NCBI GenBank assembly: GCA_030549775.1
Contig: CM060181.1
Coordinates: 57,905,701 to 57,969,700, forward strand
Direction of reading: 5' to 3'
Length of the DNA: 64,000 nt
DNA from: Tamarix chinensis
Lineage: Eukaryota > Streptophyta > Magnoliopsida > Caryophyllales > Tamaricaceae
Below, piece after piece: positions 37,998 to 48,860 of the stretch; the stretch's first letter is position 1, and the number at the start of each line of letters is the position of its first letter. The position numbers and the translations under genes were made by a program. The notes under the pieces were generated by a model that saw only the letters and a list, made by a program, of their open reading frames with translations, was not told the origin of the DNA and did not search any database.

Positions 37998-38852
37998 AGC
38001 ATCCATTGAACATAATGATTTTTATTTTCATTCTAATCCTCAAGGTAAGGAAGATGATTTAGCTTTCTTAATATTGGATCCTATCATGTTAAATATTCTT
38101 GATAATTCTAATATGCTTGACATTAAAAAACATTCAAGTTATTCTTGTAGGTATGTTACATATTTGCAAGAAGATGATATTCATACACATTGATGTGTAC
38201 AAATATTCCAAGGCATGCAAGGATATAACATACATAGGATGATACCTTACAACAAGAGATAAAGTGATGATATTCATTATTTGTATAAACTTGTTGTAAA
38301 ACCTTAACCTTAAGTATATCTTATGTAAGTTAGGGTATGGCTATAATTTCATGTATGTATCTTAGTCTATTGTATAGCTTTATAATATTAATCTTTAGTA
38401 TCATTTGACCAATGATATTATTCTGTGGATTAAGGTTAATATGGACTTAATTCAACCATGATTAATAGGCTGGATTAGGTGGGTAAACTCGGCTGGTTAA
38501 GGAAGCTCACCACCAAGCTTATTCTTTCCTATATATACCCTTTTGTGCGCCACATTGTATGTAGATTATTCAATGAGAAATTTAATCAAACTTTGAGAAA
38601 GAGAGCTAAAGTCTAATCCTCCCTTTTTGGTCTACATTGAGCAAGGAAGATCAGGGATAATCCTTCCTCAATACTATCTTTAAGTTGACACATTTGAACA
38701 CCTTCAAATCTGCTGAAACACCTTCATCTTGTAACATCAAGTTCTTTGTCTATAATCCAACAAATCACTTCATTCTTTTTGCATTAGATTGTGGGTGACA
38801 GCTTCTACTACAAATTTCAATCCAACCTTGCATTACTTTGATAAAAACCACA
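37998..38852 (+). mobile_element. Dispersed 0.86-kb repeat, copy 2, inserted in element 4
   Basis: It is homologous along its whole length to 10633-11503 in the opposite orientation. It has a short open segment ending in TGA at 38191, a TATATATACC box near 38541, and ends AACCACA. GCAGG on the left and GCAAG on the right may be a target duplication. Because both copies share the same two ends, it appears to be a defined element, possibly a small LTR-type or a short non-autonomous element. Confidence 0.65.
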
Positions 38853-39556
38853 GCAAGGTGGGTTGGGTCAAAGTGGTCGGCGAGTCAAGGGAGGAGAGAG
38901 GAGAAGAAATAGCCAATCAATAAGGCGTGATTGGTGGCGAAAAACCAGGGAGTGGGGAGGTGTTGCGAGTCAACGGGGAAGGAAGGAGGAAGGAGGAAGA
39001 AGGAAGGAAAGGTGTAGACTTGGCGGTTTGGGGAAGAAAAGAAGAATCGGTCGGCGATGGGGAAGGATTTAAATTGAAACGTGGCATACCAAATTGGGTC
39101 GCGCCGAAGGAGAAGAGAAAGGAAGGAAACGGGCCACAGGAAGGCAGGCCCAAGTCAGGGTAAGGAGGAAGAAAAAGAAAAGAAGAAGAAAGAAAAAGGA
39201 AGAAGAAAGAAAAGAAAGAAAAGGAAAGGGGGAAAAGGGAAAAAGAAAAATAGGTGGGTTGGGTTAATTAAATTAATTTGGATATTTGAAATATTTAAAA
39301 ATAATAATATTTAAATAAAATAATATTTAATTCCCTTTTTAGGCTAATTTAGAATTTTTAAAATAATTTTCCTAAATTTTATTTTAATTAGCAAAATATC
39401 CAAATTTTTTTCTAATAAAAATATTTATTATTTTTTTCTTGATTTGCCCTAAGTAATTTCCTTTTATTTTAATAAAAAAATTATTTAATTAATTTTTTTA
39501 ATAAATCTTTATTTAACTAATATTTTTAAAATTACGTCTTGAAGTATTTCAACGTG

Positions 39557-40049
39557 GGTGTGGTATCCTTTCCAAACCTCCTAGCGCTTCGTTTGTCCAT
39601 AACTTACCCAGGAGTGGTATCCCATTTGCGTTAGCCCTCGCAGCACAATAGAACATGTCAAAAACCAATGGAAGAGACATGAGTATCACAGGCACCAAGT
39701 CGTCGTATATATGATACACATATCCTAATATGAAAGCTATATAACTATAAAAGTCATTGGCCCCAGTTACAGCAATCATCAAGAAGATCTCTCAAGAATA
39801 CAGTCAGCAAGACAAGAAGAGCAATAATGGAAAACCGTGAATAACTTCTATTCAGCTTCGATAAGAAAAAAGGGAGGAAAGAAAACTGCTGCACTTCATT
39901 CGTAGAAGAATACTCCATCGTAACCTCTGACATGAAACATTCAGGATAGATCACCAATTCACTACTGGACTTATTCTGAGATCTTGTTCTAAATGACAAC
40001 CACTACAACTTTCATCCATTTTACGCAGCAAAAACTGTTACGATAAGAG
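39557..40049. other. Single-copy-looking DNA, no gene assigned
   Basis: Two overlapping minus-strand frames (39999-39754 and 39782-39549) are open for about 80 codons each, and one has a hydrophobic stretch (FSIIALLVLLTVFL). They match no family I recognise. This may be flank or intron of the kelch pseudogene next to it. Confidence 0.3.
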
Positions 40050-40152
40050 GTGCAAAGGATACCGACATTCATCAGTTAGACCCTTCAAAGCCCACAGATC
40101 ACCCATGAACGGCCCATCACCTCCTGCAAGTTTACTAGATAATAATTTAAAA

Positions 40153-40214
<62 letters not shown>

Positions 40215-41490
40215 AATAACAAGAAAGATTTTCAAATCCACATAAGAAACTAGGTTAAATCCTTCAACAGATGGGTAATCTACGGAAAACTATATTACCT
40301 CTTCCACTCTATAAAAACAACCGCTGTACAACCATAGCAGTTGCATGGCCACATCTTGGCGGTGGCACAGGACCTGCAATTGAAAGCTCTGTCGATTATA
40401 GCGATACTGTTAAAATATCCCATCAAATATTAGTGCAGTTAATGGCCAGGTTGGATGCTGTGTTAACAGGATCCAAAACATAAACGCCAAGCAGAACAAG
40501 TGCGTGGTTGAAAGACCCTCACGTGTCCAAACCATATACCGTCCGACGACCACTTTTTACCATCTCAGCCACCAATCCTATACTGACATGAAATATTTAG
40601 ATCGACTTGAACTCAAAGACCAACATCAGTTCGACGCCCACAAATAAAGATGACACCCACATGACATTCTTAAGGTTTCCAATAGTTGCTGCAGCTGCAA
40701 AATCTCGGGGTGAAGGCAGGTCTCCAAAACCTGTCAGGTCTGACCATTGCTATATATCTGAACAAATAAATAAATTGTAATAATGATCATGATATCGGAT
40801 TTTGAAGTAATTGACCACCGACTCAAATAAGACAATGAAACCGCCTGTAATATATCGATTGACACATCTGATAGTCTTTTGTCTACATTTTTATTCAGCA
40901 GTAGCAGAGTCTACAGAACTTTTACCTGTAGCCAAGATCCTTAAGTCACTCAGCCTGAAAATGAGACGTGAATGGTCAGAGCTTGTGCTAACTACTCCCT
41001 CCATGCCAATCTCCTGGGCAGTCTTATAGTTATTTACTTATTTATTCATATATCCATATATTTTCAAAAACCTATGCATTATGAAAGCTATTAGTTCAAA
41101 AACCTAATATCACTATCATTGAGATCATAATAGTTGCCAGAAAAAAATTGAAATTTGAGTGAGGTTGCAATCATTATCGGATATTCCTACTAACGACTGT
41201 TGAAGTAATGTCGAATCATAGCACTTCCTAAAAAATCAGGAATTTAGAAATAACTGTGATCAAACTGGGCCGAGATTATAACACAAGATTAGATACTAAA
41301 TGATCACAAATCCCTTCCCACCAGGACGTCCGCCAAACATGAACATATGACAGTCAATAGAAACAGCAACGTGAAATACTCTAGGACTCGGACCAAGTTG
41401 ACCGTCAAATCCACTGCCTGTGCACTCAGGCAGACCATATTCTGTACTCTTTAGTATCAATAACCCAAAGTTACAAGAATGCACAGGCAT
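40050..41490 (-). pseudogene. F-box/kelch-repeat protein pseudogene, several exon pieces
   Basis: Four separated minus-strand pieces read as consecutive kelch blades of a plant F-box/kelch protein: 41430-41296 ([20 protein letters not shown]), about 40740-40660 ([20 protein letters not shown]), about 40400-40310 (ELSIAGPVPPPRCGHATAMV) and about 40130-40065 (GDGPFMGDLWALKGL). Intact relatives act as substrate receptors of SCF ubiquitin ligases. The wording resembles the Arabidopsis At1g51550 group, from memory only. Stops interrupt the third blade (after RLFL) and its upstream end, blade two runs into non-kelch sequence, and no F-box was found. It is therefore a decayed duplicate. Confidence 0.6.
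40159..40212. repeat. (TA)n microsatellite
   Basis: About 26 uninterrupted TA units lie between two kelch pseudogene pieces. Confidence 0.95.
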
Positions 41491-41990
41491 TTAAAGACCA
41501 GCAAGACTTGCATGTATGAAACCTGCAATAGACTTTTGAATCCCTTTCCCTATGCAAAAGATTCTGTTATGTTTGGTCCATTGTAATGCTTAGCTCTGGT
41601 TTGGCACAAAGATAAACAATATCAATTGCTAGTATGCCCAAAGCATACATAATATAGCTTTGAAGTTCAAATAATCAACCAAATTTATATGGCATTTGGG
41701 AAAAGGGTGAAGGCAAGCAGTTTATATGTTGTTGTTTTATGATTTCCAATTGCTATGCAACCGTTGTCCTTCAGATTACGAACTAATCAGAAATTTCCAA
41801 GGGATTGCTGCTTCAACTGGGAATGGAACATGCTTAATAGCAAAGAGTAGTGGCACAAAGGTAAAGGTATGTTCTCCTCACCTTAATATCAGACTAGATT
41901 AGAAGATCAGTTCAGTAAATCTTTTATAAAAAGATATATTAATTATGGAATAATAATATTAGTAACACTTCAAATTTTTTAAATCAAACA
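41491..41990. other. No feature seen
   Basis: AT-rich, apparently single-copy DNA upstream of the kelch pieces. No F-box or other domain was recognised. Confidence 0.3.
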
Positions 41991-42385
41991 AGTTCACATT
42001 AGATCTCAGACGAAGAAAACAGGCTCAAAGTTTCTTTGAACTGCACTTTTGGCACATTTCATGTATAAAAGTAAAATCAGCAGCACGCCAGCTGTTGATG
42101 TTGATACACACCCATGTCAAGAAAAAAACTTGTAGCGTCATCAACCATCAACCAAGTCTCAATCCCCACTTGAGATATGCTAATTCCCAAGTTCAGATTA
42201 CATCTCATACGAAGAGAACAGACACAAAGTTGCTTTAACTTGCACTTTTGGCACATGTAATGAATAAAAGAAAAATCAGCAGAATGCCAGCTGCTGACAT
42301 TGATACACATCCACATCATGAAAAAAACTAGTAGCTGCATCAAACATCAACCAAGCTTGATCCCCACTTGACATATGCTAACCGA
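41991..42385. repeat. Tandem duplication, two copies of about 199 bp
   Basis: Copies at 41991-42189 and 42190-42385 share AGTTCA at their start and the words TTGCACTTTTGGCACAT, ATCAGCAG, GCCAGCTG and CATCAACCAAG in the same order. They differ by many substitutions, so the duplication is old. An 88-codon open frame spans the second copy and part of the first but has no known relatives. Confidence 0.85.
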
Positions 42386-42929
42386 CCAAATCTTCCAATT
42401 GCCAAGAATCGTACCTGATATCAAAGCATTGATCTCAGAATCATGCATAAGAGAGAGGAGGATGAAGACAATGCCGAGGTCATGTCTCTCCCTCAATTGT
42501 CCCAATCGACCTCTAGATCAATTTGAGACAATATTCCAGGTTAAATGCATTATGAAAATGGTTAGGTATCTCTTAAGGACAAATGGACACAGGTTAGTAA
42601 GGTTCCATTTCAGTGTAAGATTTTTTAGAAAATCAAGCTCGAAAAATATGACTAGCTCGACAAACCAGTTGATGAGTTTGGGTCTGCCAATCGATCGGTT
42701 TCCCCCAACCAATCAAGAGGTTTTCTTCAACCAGTTGATCGGTTTAGTCGAGAAAACTAAATTTGTTGAAATGACAAACTAGTAGATGAGTTTGCCTACA
42801 TAACTAAATGAACTCCATTTTTTAGCATGATTTTAAATCAAACTTTGCTCAAAACCAAATCATAACATTAAATTAAAATCAAAGGCCCAAAATTTAACAT
42901 GATTCTCATCTAACAATTTACAAAAATAT
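42386..42929 (-). mobile_element. Probable gypsy LTR fragment with CAACTGGTT motifs
   Basis: It lies directly downstream (minus strand) of a gypsy integrase end, where the 3' LTR should begin; a TGTTAGATGAGAATC start at about 42919 is possible. A cluster of ACCAGTTGAT/ATCGGTTT/CCAATCAAG words lies at 42655-42790, the same motif type as at 16.5, 18.0 and 28.5 kb. Its far end is not defined. Confidence 0.4.
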
Positions 42930-43265
42930 GGTCGGTGGAGGTTCCACAAACTTCTTAAGCCATGTGGAATGTCGAGTGGAGCTGACTATTCTCTGAAAAT
43001 TCGCCCTCCTTGTCTCGAATAACAAAATATCCATAAAACTTTAGACAAAGCTTTTGATTAAGGTGACGAGCTATTAAGAACCAATGATAGGGCTGCAGTC
43101 ATACCCAAACCATCAAACTATGTCCCCTGGCTGAAATGACACATCTCTTTGACTCTTGTCCTCTCATTGTCTCTACTATTCTGGGCTTGCAACAAATTTT
43201 CCCTCGTTTATATGAGAATTGAATCTCATTCGGCCAAGAGTTTGTCTGGATTGTTTACCTTAGTA
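42930..43265 (-). pseudogene. Ty3/gypsy integrase, C-terminal end
   Basis: The minus strand gives RDVSFQPGDIV, then LQPYHWFLIARHLNQKL, KFYGYFVI and LHSTFHM in register, with two frame changes. This is the GPY/F-like end of plant Ty3/gypsy integrase, in which a conserved stretch before the LTR reads LKFYGPF. Stops and shifts make it non-functional. The integrase core lies further right at 44225-44618; the 960 bp between them are not integrase. Confidence 0.7.
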
Positions 43266-44224
43266 GTAGTAGTTGGACGTGAAAGTAGTCTTAAAGGCTC
43301 CTATCCATAGAAACTTGAAGGGTGTTGTCTGTAACTAAGGAAGAGTGATAGAAAGTGTTATACAATACTCTACTCGATACATATTGCATCTAACAATTCG
43401 AACTTGTAGCACCAAATGGTATTGCAAGAGCTTATAGACCTAAAGCCATTAGACTTATTGGCTCGGGATAAGTTGATGTGGACCCTAAAAGTATGCTCGT
43501 TTGCATAATATCCTAAAAAGTCCTTAAACTCTATCCCAAAGCTAGTTTAAGAGTGGAGGGTGTCCTTTCCATATAAATTGCCAAATGACCTCCTTATGAA
43601 TCCAGTTGGCATGTGCTTTGTACATGCATCTACATAACCCATTAAGGCAAAAGCTTTAATACTGGATGATATGGACTTCATCCATTAATTTGAACTCATT
43701 ATACCAAGTGGGCTTACAAGAATGTACTCATTCCCTTCAACCTAGAATCTCAATGCGTACTTGTTCGGGATCAACTAATATGGACCTCAAAACTGTACTC
43801 GTCCTAAACATCTCATGTGTACTCACCTAAAAATGTCCTAACTTCACCCAAAAACTAACTTAAAATTAGAGAATGAATCCTCTTATATAAACTACCTAGC
43901 GATCCCCTTTGGATATGGGATGCATCATGACCCATGGCATCCAACTTATGACTATTACATCTCTACCACATGGTTAACGACATGTTTTTTGTCAACTCAA
44001 GGATGGTAGGCTAAGGAGAAGCACAAGTGGTTACCTCTTAGGGCTCATTTGTTATGGGAGTATTGGAAGATACCCTTGCATGTACCTATCTTATATAGTG
44101 TATTTAGAAATAATAAAGTTCTTTTTTGGTAAATGCCCATTTAAGTTTAAACAAAAGCCTAAAATGGGTATTCTTTTGAAAATATTTTCTCCCATTCCAA
44201 ATAAACTATAAAAGAGACAAATTT
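43266..44224. other. Insertion-like DNA between integrase parts, with a diverged internal duplication
   Basis: Two blocks of about 250 bp (43400-43600 and 43690-43910) share the order 'gatcaactaatatggacc / ctcgt / cctaaaaa-tgtcct / aaagctagtttaa / agag-gg-gtcctt / atataaa'. No protein is seen. It may be a separate old insertion into the gypsy pol. Confidence 0.4.
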
Positions 44225-44618
44225 TGGAGGTATCTTTCCCCTTCCTTCACCACGATACCAAATGAGCAATTAGTTGGAAAAGTTCCTTTTGGAGTGAATA
44301 CAGGATCCTTGTTGTGGACGAGATTCGGGGATCCATGCAGCTCACAATCTGCTCAAAGAACACTTGAGCCACCATAGTGGCTGTGTATGGGTGGTTGAGC
44401 AGGATGATGTGTGTAGCCTTTAGAGAATCGATCTACTGTCACTAATAAGATGGTGGGACCTTGGTTGTCAATAAAGTCCACAGAGCAAAGGTGGTTGGAT
44501 GTAATCCTAATCAATGGACTTGAAACTTGACTAACCACAATATAAGTCCAAATACGACATAGCATCTTGTGAACCCCTATGTGTCCTTGGTTATGGAATG
44601 CAGCCAAGAAGTTGGGAA
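44225..44618 (-). pseudogene. Ty3/gypsy integrase, zinc-binding and core part
   Basis: From the right, the minus strand reads FLAAFHNQGHIGVHKMLCRI, then LCSVDFIDNQGPTILLVTVD followed by RFSKG, and finally LHGSPNL with KDPVF. In an intact integrase these are the His/Cys region and the D...D core that joins element DNA to the host chromosome. The region between GHIGVHK and CSVDFI is shortened, and stops follow SSVL. The left end is degraded and the right end is cut by an LTR-like element starting at 44619. Confidence 0.75.
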
Positions 44619-46223
44619 TGTATAACACCCCCATTTTCCTTAAGTGAACTAGTTCTTTTAAACTACATCTAATATTTTAAAAGGTTTGGGCATGATGAAA
44701 GGTTAAAAACACAACTATTTAAAACTTTAGCAACAATTAGCAAGAAGTATAAGAAACTCTCATGAAGAGATAATGTTATAAATAGAAACATTAGCGGTTA
44801 TACAAATAAACCAATAAGCTGCTATCAACCTAAAACCGAATACGGGAGTACAAATCAAAGAGTTAAGAATACTGAATAATAACAAAATACATTCCACATA
44901 AAGGCAAAGATACTAATTTGGTGTCTTACTCATGGGCTACACGAAAAGGTGCTCCCCAAGGAAAGGCCGTTTATCTACCTTCATCAAAGACTTAATCGTA
45001 ATCTTGTATAATGTCACAAAAGTCGATATGATCATAGTGGACCCAATTCAATCGTAATATAAATATGGACCAAACTAAGTAAATCTAGCTACCTCAACAT
45101 ACAAGACTCATGAATCACAGGATTATGGTATGACTAGAATCATGCGATAGCATGCTCGACTGTACATACGATAACACTTAAGAACCATACATCTGATAAT
45201 AAAATACTACATGATCATACAATAATGTAGAAGGTGTGCATAGATGATAACATGCATGGTACATGCATACGACAAGGCTATAAGATCATGAATCATAACT
45301 AAGGGGATATCATTTGATACCACACTTAGGGAAATACAAGACCACCTTAGGCATCTCTAGAGCTCAACTCTAATAATTATTTATCACAAATCAACAAAAC
45401 ACAAGGACAATAGCATTACACCATGTCTATACCCAACTAAAATAACAATAGCATTATGCCAAGGCATAGGCATTATGTCTATACCTAACCAAAATAACAT
45501 TATCATTATGCCAAGGCATAGACATTACTTTACCCAACCAAGAATCATGACATTACACCTAGGTATCGACAACACTTTCATACCTAACCCCTATTTAAGT
45601 AACCAAACCCTTAAGTATACATATCCTATAAAAATAAGTAAATATAGTAGAAAAGGCACCGGCGCTGTAGACCCTACTTGAAGGCAACATAATGATGCAT
45701 ATGAGAAACAATTGACTCAAGCTAGTGGAGATGGTGGATTTAGGGTCATTACCACCGAATAAAAAAAAGGTAATAAAAAAGGAAAATAGATGAGGTAAAT
45801 GGGTAGTTATTTGATCTATGAGCACATTTCAAGATCAAATGCTTACTACTACCATCTAAGGTTTAAAATTTTGGAATAAATAAAGTAAGATTTTGTGGGT
45901 TTAAAATGAAATTCTTTACTTGGATTTTGAGCGGGAATTCCCAGTTGAACCTAAGAAGAATAACATCCAAAGCTTTGTTCATTCAAACATAAGCTTGACA
46001 CTTGTAGGGGTGTGCCAATCTTTTACAAGCTAACTTACGAACTTATGAAATTGATTTAGTTGAAATCAAACCAAGTAGTTATTTAAAAGATAGAAAAATA
46101 ACTGGTTTGATTCTAACTTAAAATTAGATTAGTCCATAAATACTACTAAGTTGACTTTACTTGAAAATGATGGCCTAAAAATGCTCCCCATGCTTTTAGT
46201 TCTAACTTGGAGGGTGTTTTACA
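44619..46223 (-). mobile_element. Small solo LTR-like element 7 (1.6 kb)
   Basis: The ends TGTATAACACCC and GGGTGTTTTACA are the clan's ends. The flanks GGGAA (44614-44618) and AGAAA (46224-46228) differ by two G-to-A changes and could be an eroded target duplication. The interior has the CTCATGGGCTACACG-like 3' block near 44930 but no leader, microsatellites or hairpin array, and no coding sequence. A short duplicated piece, ATGTCTATACC..AACTAAAATAAC, occurs at 45423 and 45475. Confidence 0.55.
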
Positions 46224-46449
46224 AGAAAAACTAAGCTAAAAAGGCTAAAGCCATTGTTAAAAGTAAAACGCAAAAAATAACTTTTTTGAGGGCAAGCCTA
46301 AGTACAATTATGGCTTGTTTGCCTTACTTTTTTTCCATGGTAGCTGTTGTTGCGTTAGCCTTTTTACAGACTCTTATACCTCCATTTTTGTGTCCAAAAA
46401 TACACACAAGTTTTGTTAAGACTGCTGTTAATCGTCTACTACTAGTGCA
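46224..46449 (-). other. Probable 3' untranslated end of the LINE
   Basis: It follows the stop of the LINE ORF2 remnant at 46450. A T-run at 46328-46336 and another at 46282-46287 could be the A-tail seen from the other strand. No clean tail or target duplication was found. Confidence 0.35.
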
Positions 46450-46918
46450 TTAGATCTGCGGGTAGCGGCTGGCGAAATATAATAAGCTAGATTTGCAATA
46501 TAAGATGAAAATAGAGCTCCTAGAATCCCTACTTCGGTTTTCAAAAATCCTCAAGTTTCTCTCATACCATACATTTGCAATATAAGATGAAAATAGAGCT
46601 CCTAGAATCTGTTTTTTCAGTCTATTTTGTCTAGATCTTTTCAGCAATGATTGCACCTCCTGTTGCCACCCTTGAATAGGGTCTTTTCTGTCAGCACCTC
46701 TTCGATTTTTCCTCCATATAGCCGTTGTAATAGGGCAGTGGACAAACAAATGGTCCCGGGTTTCTAGATCCTGTTGGCAGAACACACACTGCTCCGATAC
46801 ATCCATACCAATCTCCCGAAGTTTAGCTTTAGTCATCAATCTATCCCTGAACGCCAGCCAAAGAAGGAAACTGTGCCTTGGCAAGTTAAGGGAGTTCCAC
46901 ACCAGCTGGGTCCACTTT
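46450..46918 (-). pseudogene. L1-type LINE ORF2, C-terminal part (beyond element 5)
   Basis: The minus strand encodes SLNLPRHSFLLWLAFRDRL, then CVFCQQDLETRDHLFVHCP and ERNLRIF. This is the zf-RVT zinc-binding region at the end of plant L1-type ORF2 (C-x2-C...H-x4-5-C pattern). It continues ORF2 exactly in frame across element 5: the codon interrupted at 51514 is completed at 46918 once one ACTTT copy is removed. A direct duplication of about 38 bp (46491-46529 and 46571-46609) extends the C-terminus with an out-of-frame copy of itself. Confidence 0.85.
46491..46609. repeat. Direct duplication of about 38 bp in the LINE 3' end
   Basis: TTTGCAATATAAGATGAAAA and the following bases up to CTAGAATC occur twice, 80 bp apart, nearly without mismatch. 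Being so alike, the duplication is recent or arose during reverse transcription. Confidence 0.9.
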
Positions 46919-47604
46919 TGTAATACCCCGTATTTTTAAAATCCAGATTTATTGAGTTTAATGATTTTATTATATTCCCATGAATTCGATTCTTAGTTAA
47001 AAATATGTATTACCGTTATTTCTCGTATTTTTATTTTAATATTTTAGATTTGTTTTCGATTATAACTTTGTCATGTGATTACGGCGTTATTTTGAAGTTA
47101 TATTTCGTTGACAAAGTTATAGAATTTCCGTTTAAATAGTTAAAGTTATTTTAATGATTTTATCCGTAGAAAATATTTCTGACTTTAAATTTATTCATTT
47201 CAAAAATCGTTAATATTTTCGGGAGGTTTTAATTTAAAAAGATTTTCGGAAATTATTTGTAAATTTCTTTTCGGAATTAATTTTCTTCTGTTTTATGCTT
47301 TTTGATTTACGGAAAATCAATTTCAGAAATTATTTAAATTAGTCTCGGTTTATTCAAATTTGACTTAAATGTTTTATTATATGCTTTTAAATGATTTTTC
47401 GAGACCTTATAATATATTCCCGTAAATAACACAAATTTTTACGTTCGTTGGTAAATTTTTCCGAAAATGTTTTCGGAATTCTTTATATAGCCTTTTTATT
47501 AATTTTAAGCTTTCGGAACCTTACGAAATAAATTTTCGTGAAATAAATTTTATATAAAATCTTCTAATAATATTTTTATATTTTTAGTATTTTATTTTAT
47601 GGGT

Positions 47605-47611
<7 letters not shown>

Positions 47612-47648
<37 letters not shown>
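47612..47648 (+). repeat. A37 homopolymer
   Basis: Thirty-seven A residues follow GTT and precede the GC-rich leader of element 5. Confidence 0.95.
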
Positions 47649-47650
<2 letters not shown>

Positions 47651-48119
47651 CGCACCCCTTACCCGTCGGGCCACCTCTCCCTTTTCCTTTTTCCCTCTTC
47701 TTCTTCCCTTTATTTTCTTCCCCTGTTGCTCCCGACCCCCTGCCCTCTGCACAGCCCCAAACCCTAGCCAGCCGCCACCTCTACCCAGCTCCTCATCTCC
47801 TCCTTCGTCGACTGTCGGCAGTTATAGCCGGCTGCCACCAACCACCAGCAGCAGTGCGCAAGAGCAGCGACCACCACCAGCAGCGCGGAGCAACAGCAGC
47901 AGCGACCATAGCAGGGACGAGCCGCACAGCTGCGCCGCCGTCGTCCGGCCACGGCAGGCCACGCTGACCACCGGCGAGCACTGTTCGACCTCCAGCGAAG
48001 CTTCCCCGACCTTCCCTTGCCTCGAATTGTCGGTTTTTCATTTGGTATAATTTTCTGAAAAACCCTAATATGGATTTGATTAATTGAATGTGATTTAGCT
48101 TATGAAAAGCTAAATTGAT

Positions 48120-48860
48120 TGTTGTATTATGTATATATGTGCTGTAAGATTGATTTGGATATATTAATTGTATGGTTTGTGTTGAAAATTTGGGAAATTG
48201 AATTTTAGGCCGGGTTATGCCCAATTTTTTTTTCTTTCGGATCCGTCCGATTTGGCGATTTTAGATAAATTGATTATACAATATGTTTTAAAATGTATCT
48301 AATTTTATGTCGGAACTGTCAATTTGAGAAATTTATGCGGAATCAATCGGAATTCGATTCCTAGGTCAAAATTCTTGTGTAACGAAATTGGGTCGCGTAA
48401 TTGAGTCGTTTCGCTCAATTGATTTTACATTATCGTTTGAAATGTATTTAATTTCATATCGCAAGCGTTAATTTGGGAAAATTGTGCGTAATTAATCGGA
48501 ATTGGATATTTAGGTCAAAACTCTTACGGGTCCAAATTGGATTGTGTAATTGAGTTATTTTATTCAATTGAATATATAAATTACATTAGAGTATGTTTAA
48601 TTACATTTCTGAACCGTCAATTGATATATTTTAGCAAGAATTGATCGGATTTGCGTTCCGGGTCCAAAAACCCTAATTATGCTGAATTGGGTATTCCTTT
48701 TATTGGTTTTGATAAATTGATTATCTAATATGTTATAAAATATGTTTAATTGCATATCTAAATATTCAATTTGATTAAATTAATAGAATTCAACTGAATT
48801 GTATTTTCGGGCCTAAAACCCTAATCTTCGGGGAGTGTTTTATAAATTGATTTTTGTTGT
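48120..48860 (+). repeat. Tandem repeat of about 150 bp in element 5
   Basis: Four to five diverged copies share TTTAAAATGTATYTAATT, CGGAATYGGATTCYTAGGTC-like and AATTGGGTCGCGTAATTGAG-like blocks; the first block recurs near 48280, 48430, 48582 and 48730. Copies differ by about a third. Confidence 0.8.

Larger units (their letters stand above)
33681..39551 (-). mobile_element. Giant solo LTR-like element 4 (about 5.0 kb plus an insertion)
   Basis: Minus orientation; 5' end TGAAATAC at 39551 leftward, 3' end at 33681 with its last 2 bp stranded at 29216. Target duplications are ATGTG (29211-29215) and ACGTG (39552-39556), one transition apart. It has the full clan order: hairpin array (34445-34800), telobox-rich minisatellite (35380-35880), trinucleotides (36540-37190), leader ORF, TATA box (37830-37837), purine-rich 5' leader flank and AT-rich 5' end. 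A dispersed 0.86-kb repeat interrupts it at 37998-38852. Confidence 0.85.

Noticed and set aside
38863..39314. Gly/Arg/Lys-rich frames in element 4
   Set aside because: Purine-rich leader DNA read antisense; the same composition occurs in elements 2 and 6 with no conserved frame.
47607..48050. 147-codon frame starting with poly-lysine
   Set aside because: The start is the A37 homopolymer and the rest is the GC-rich leader of element 5; opposite-strand frames are equally long.
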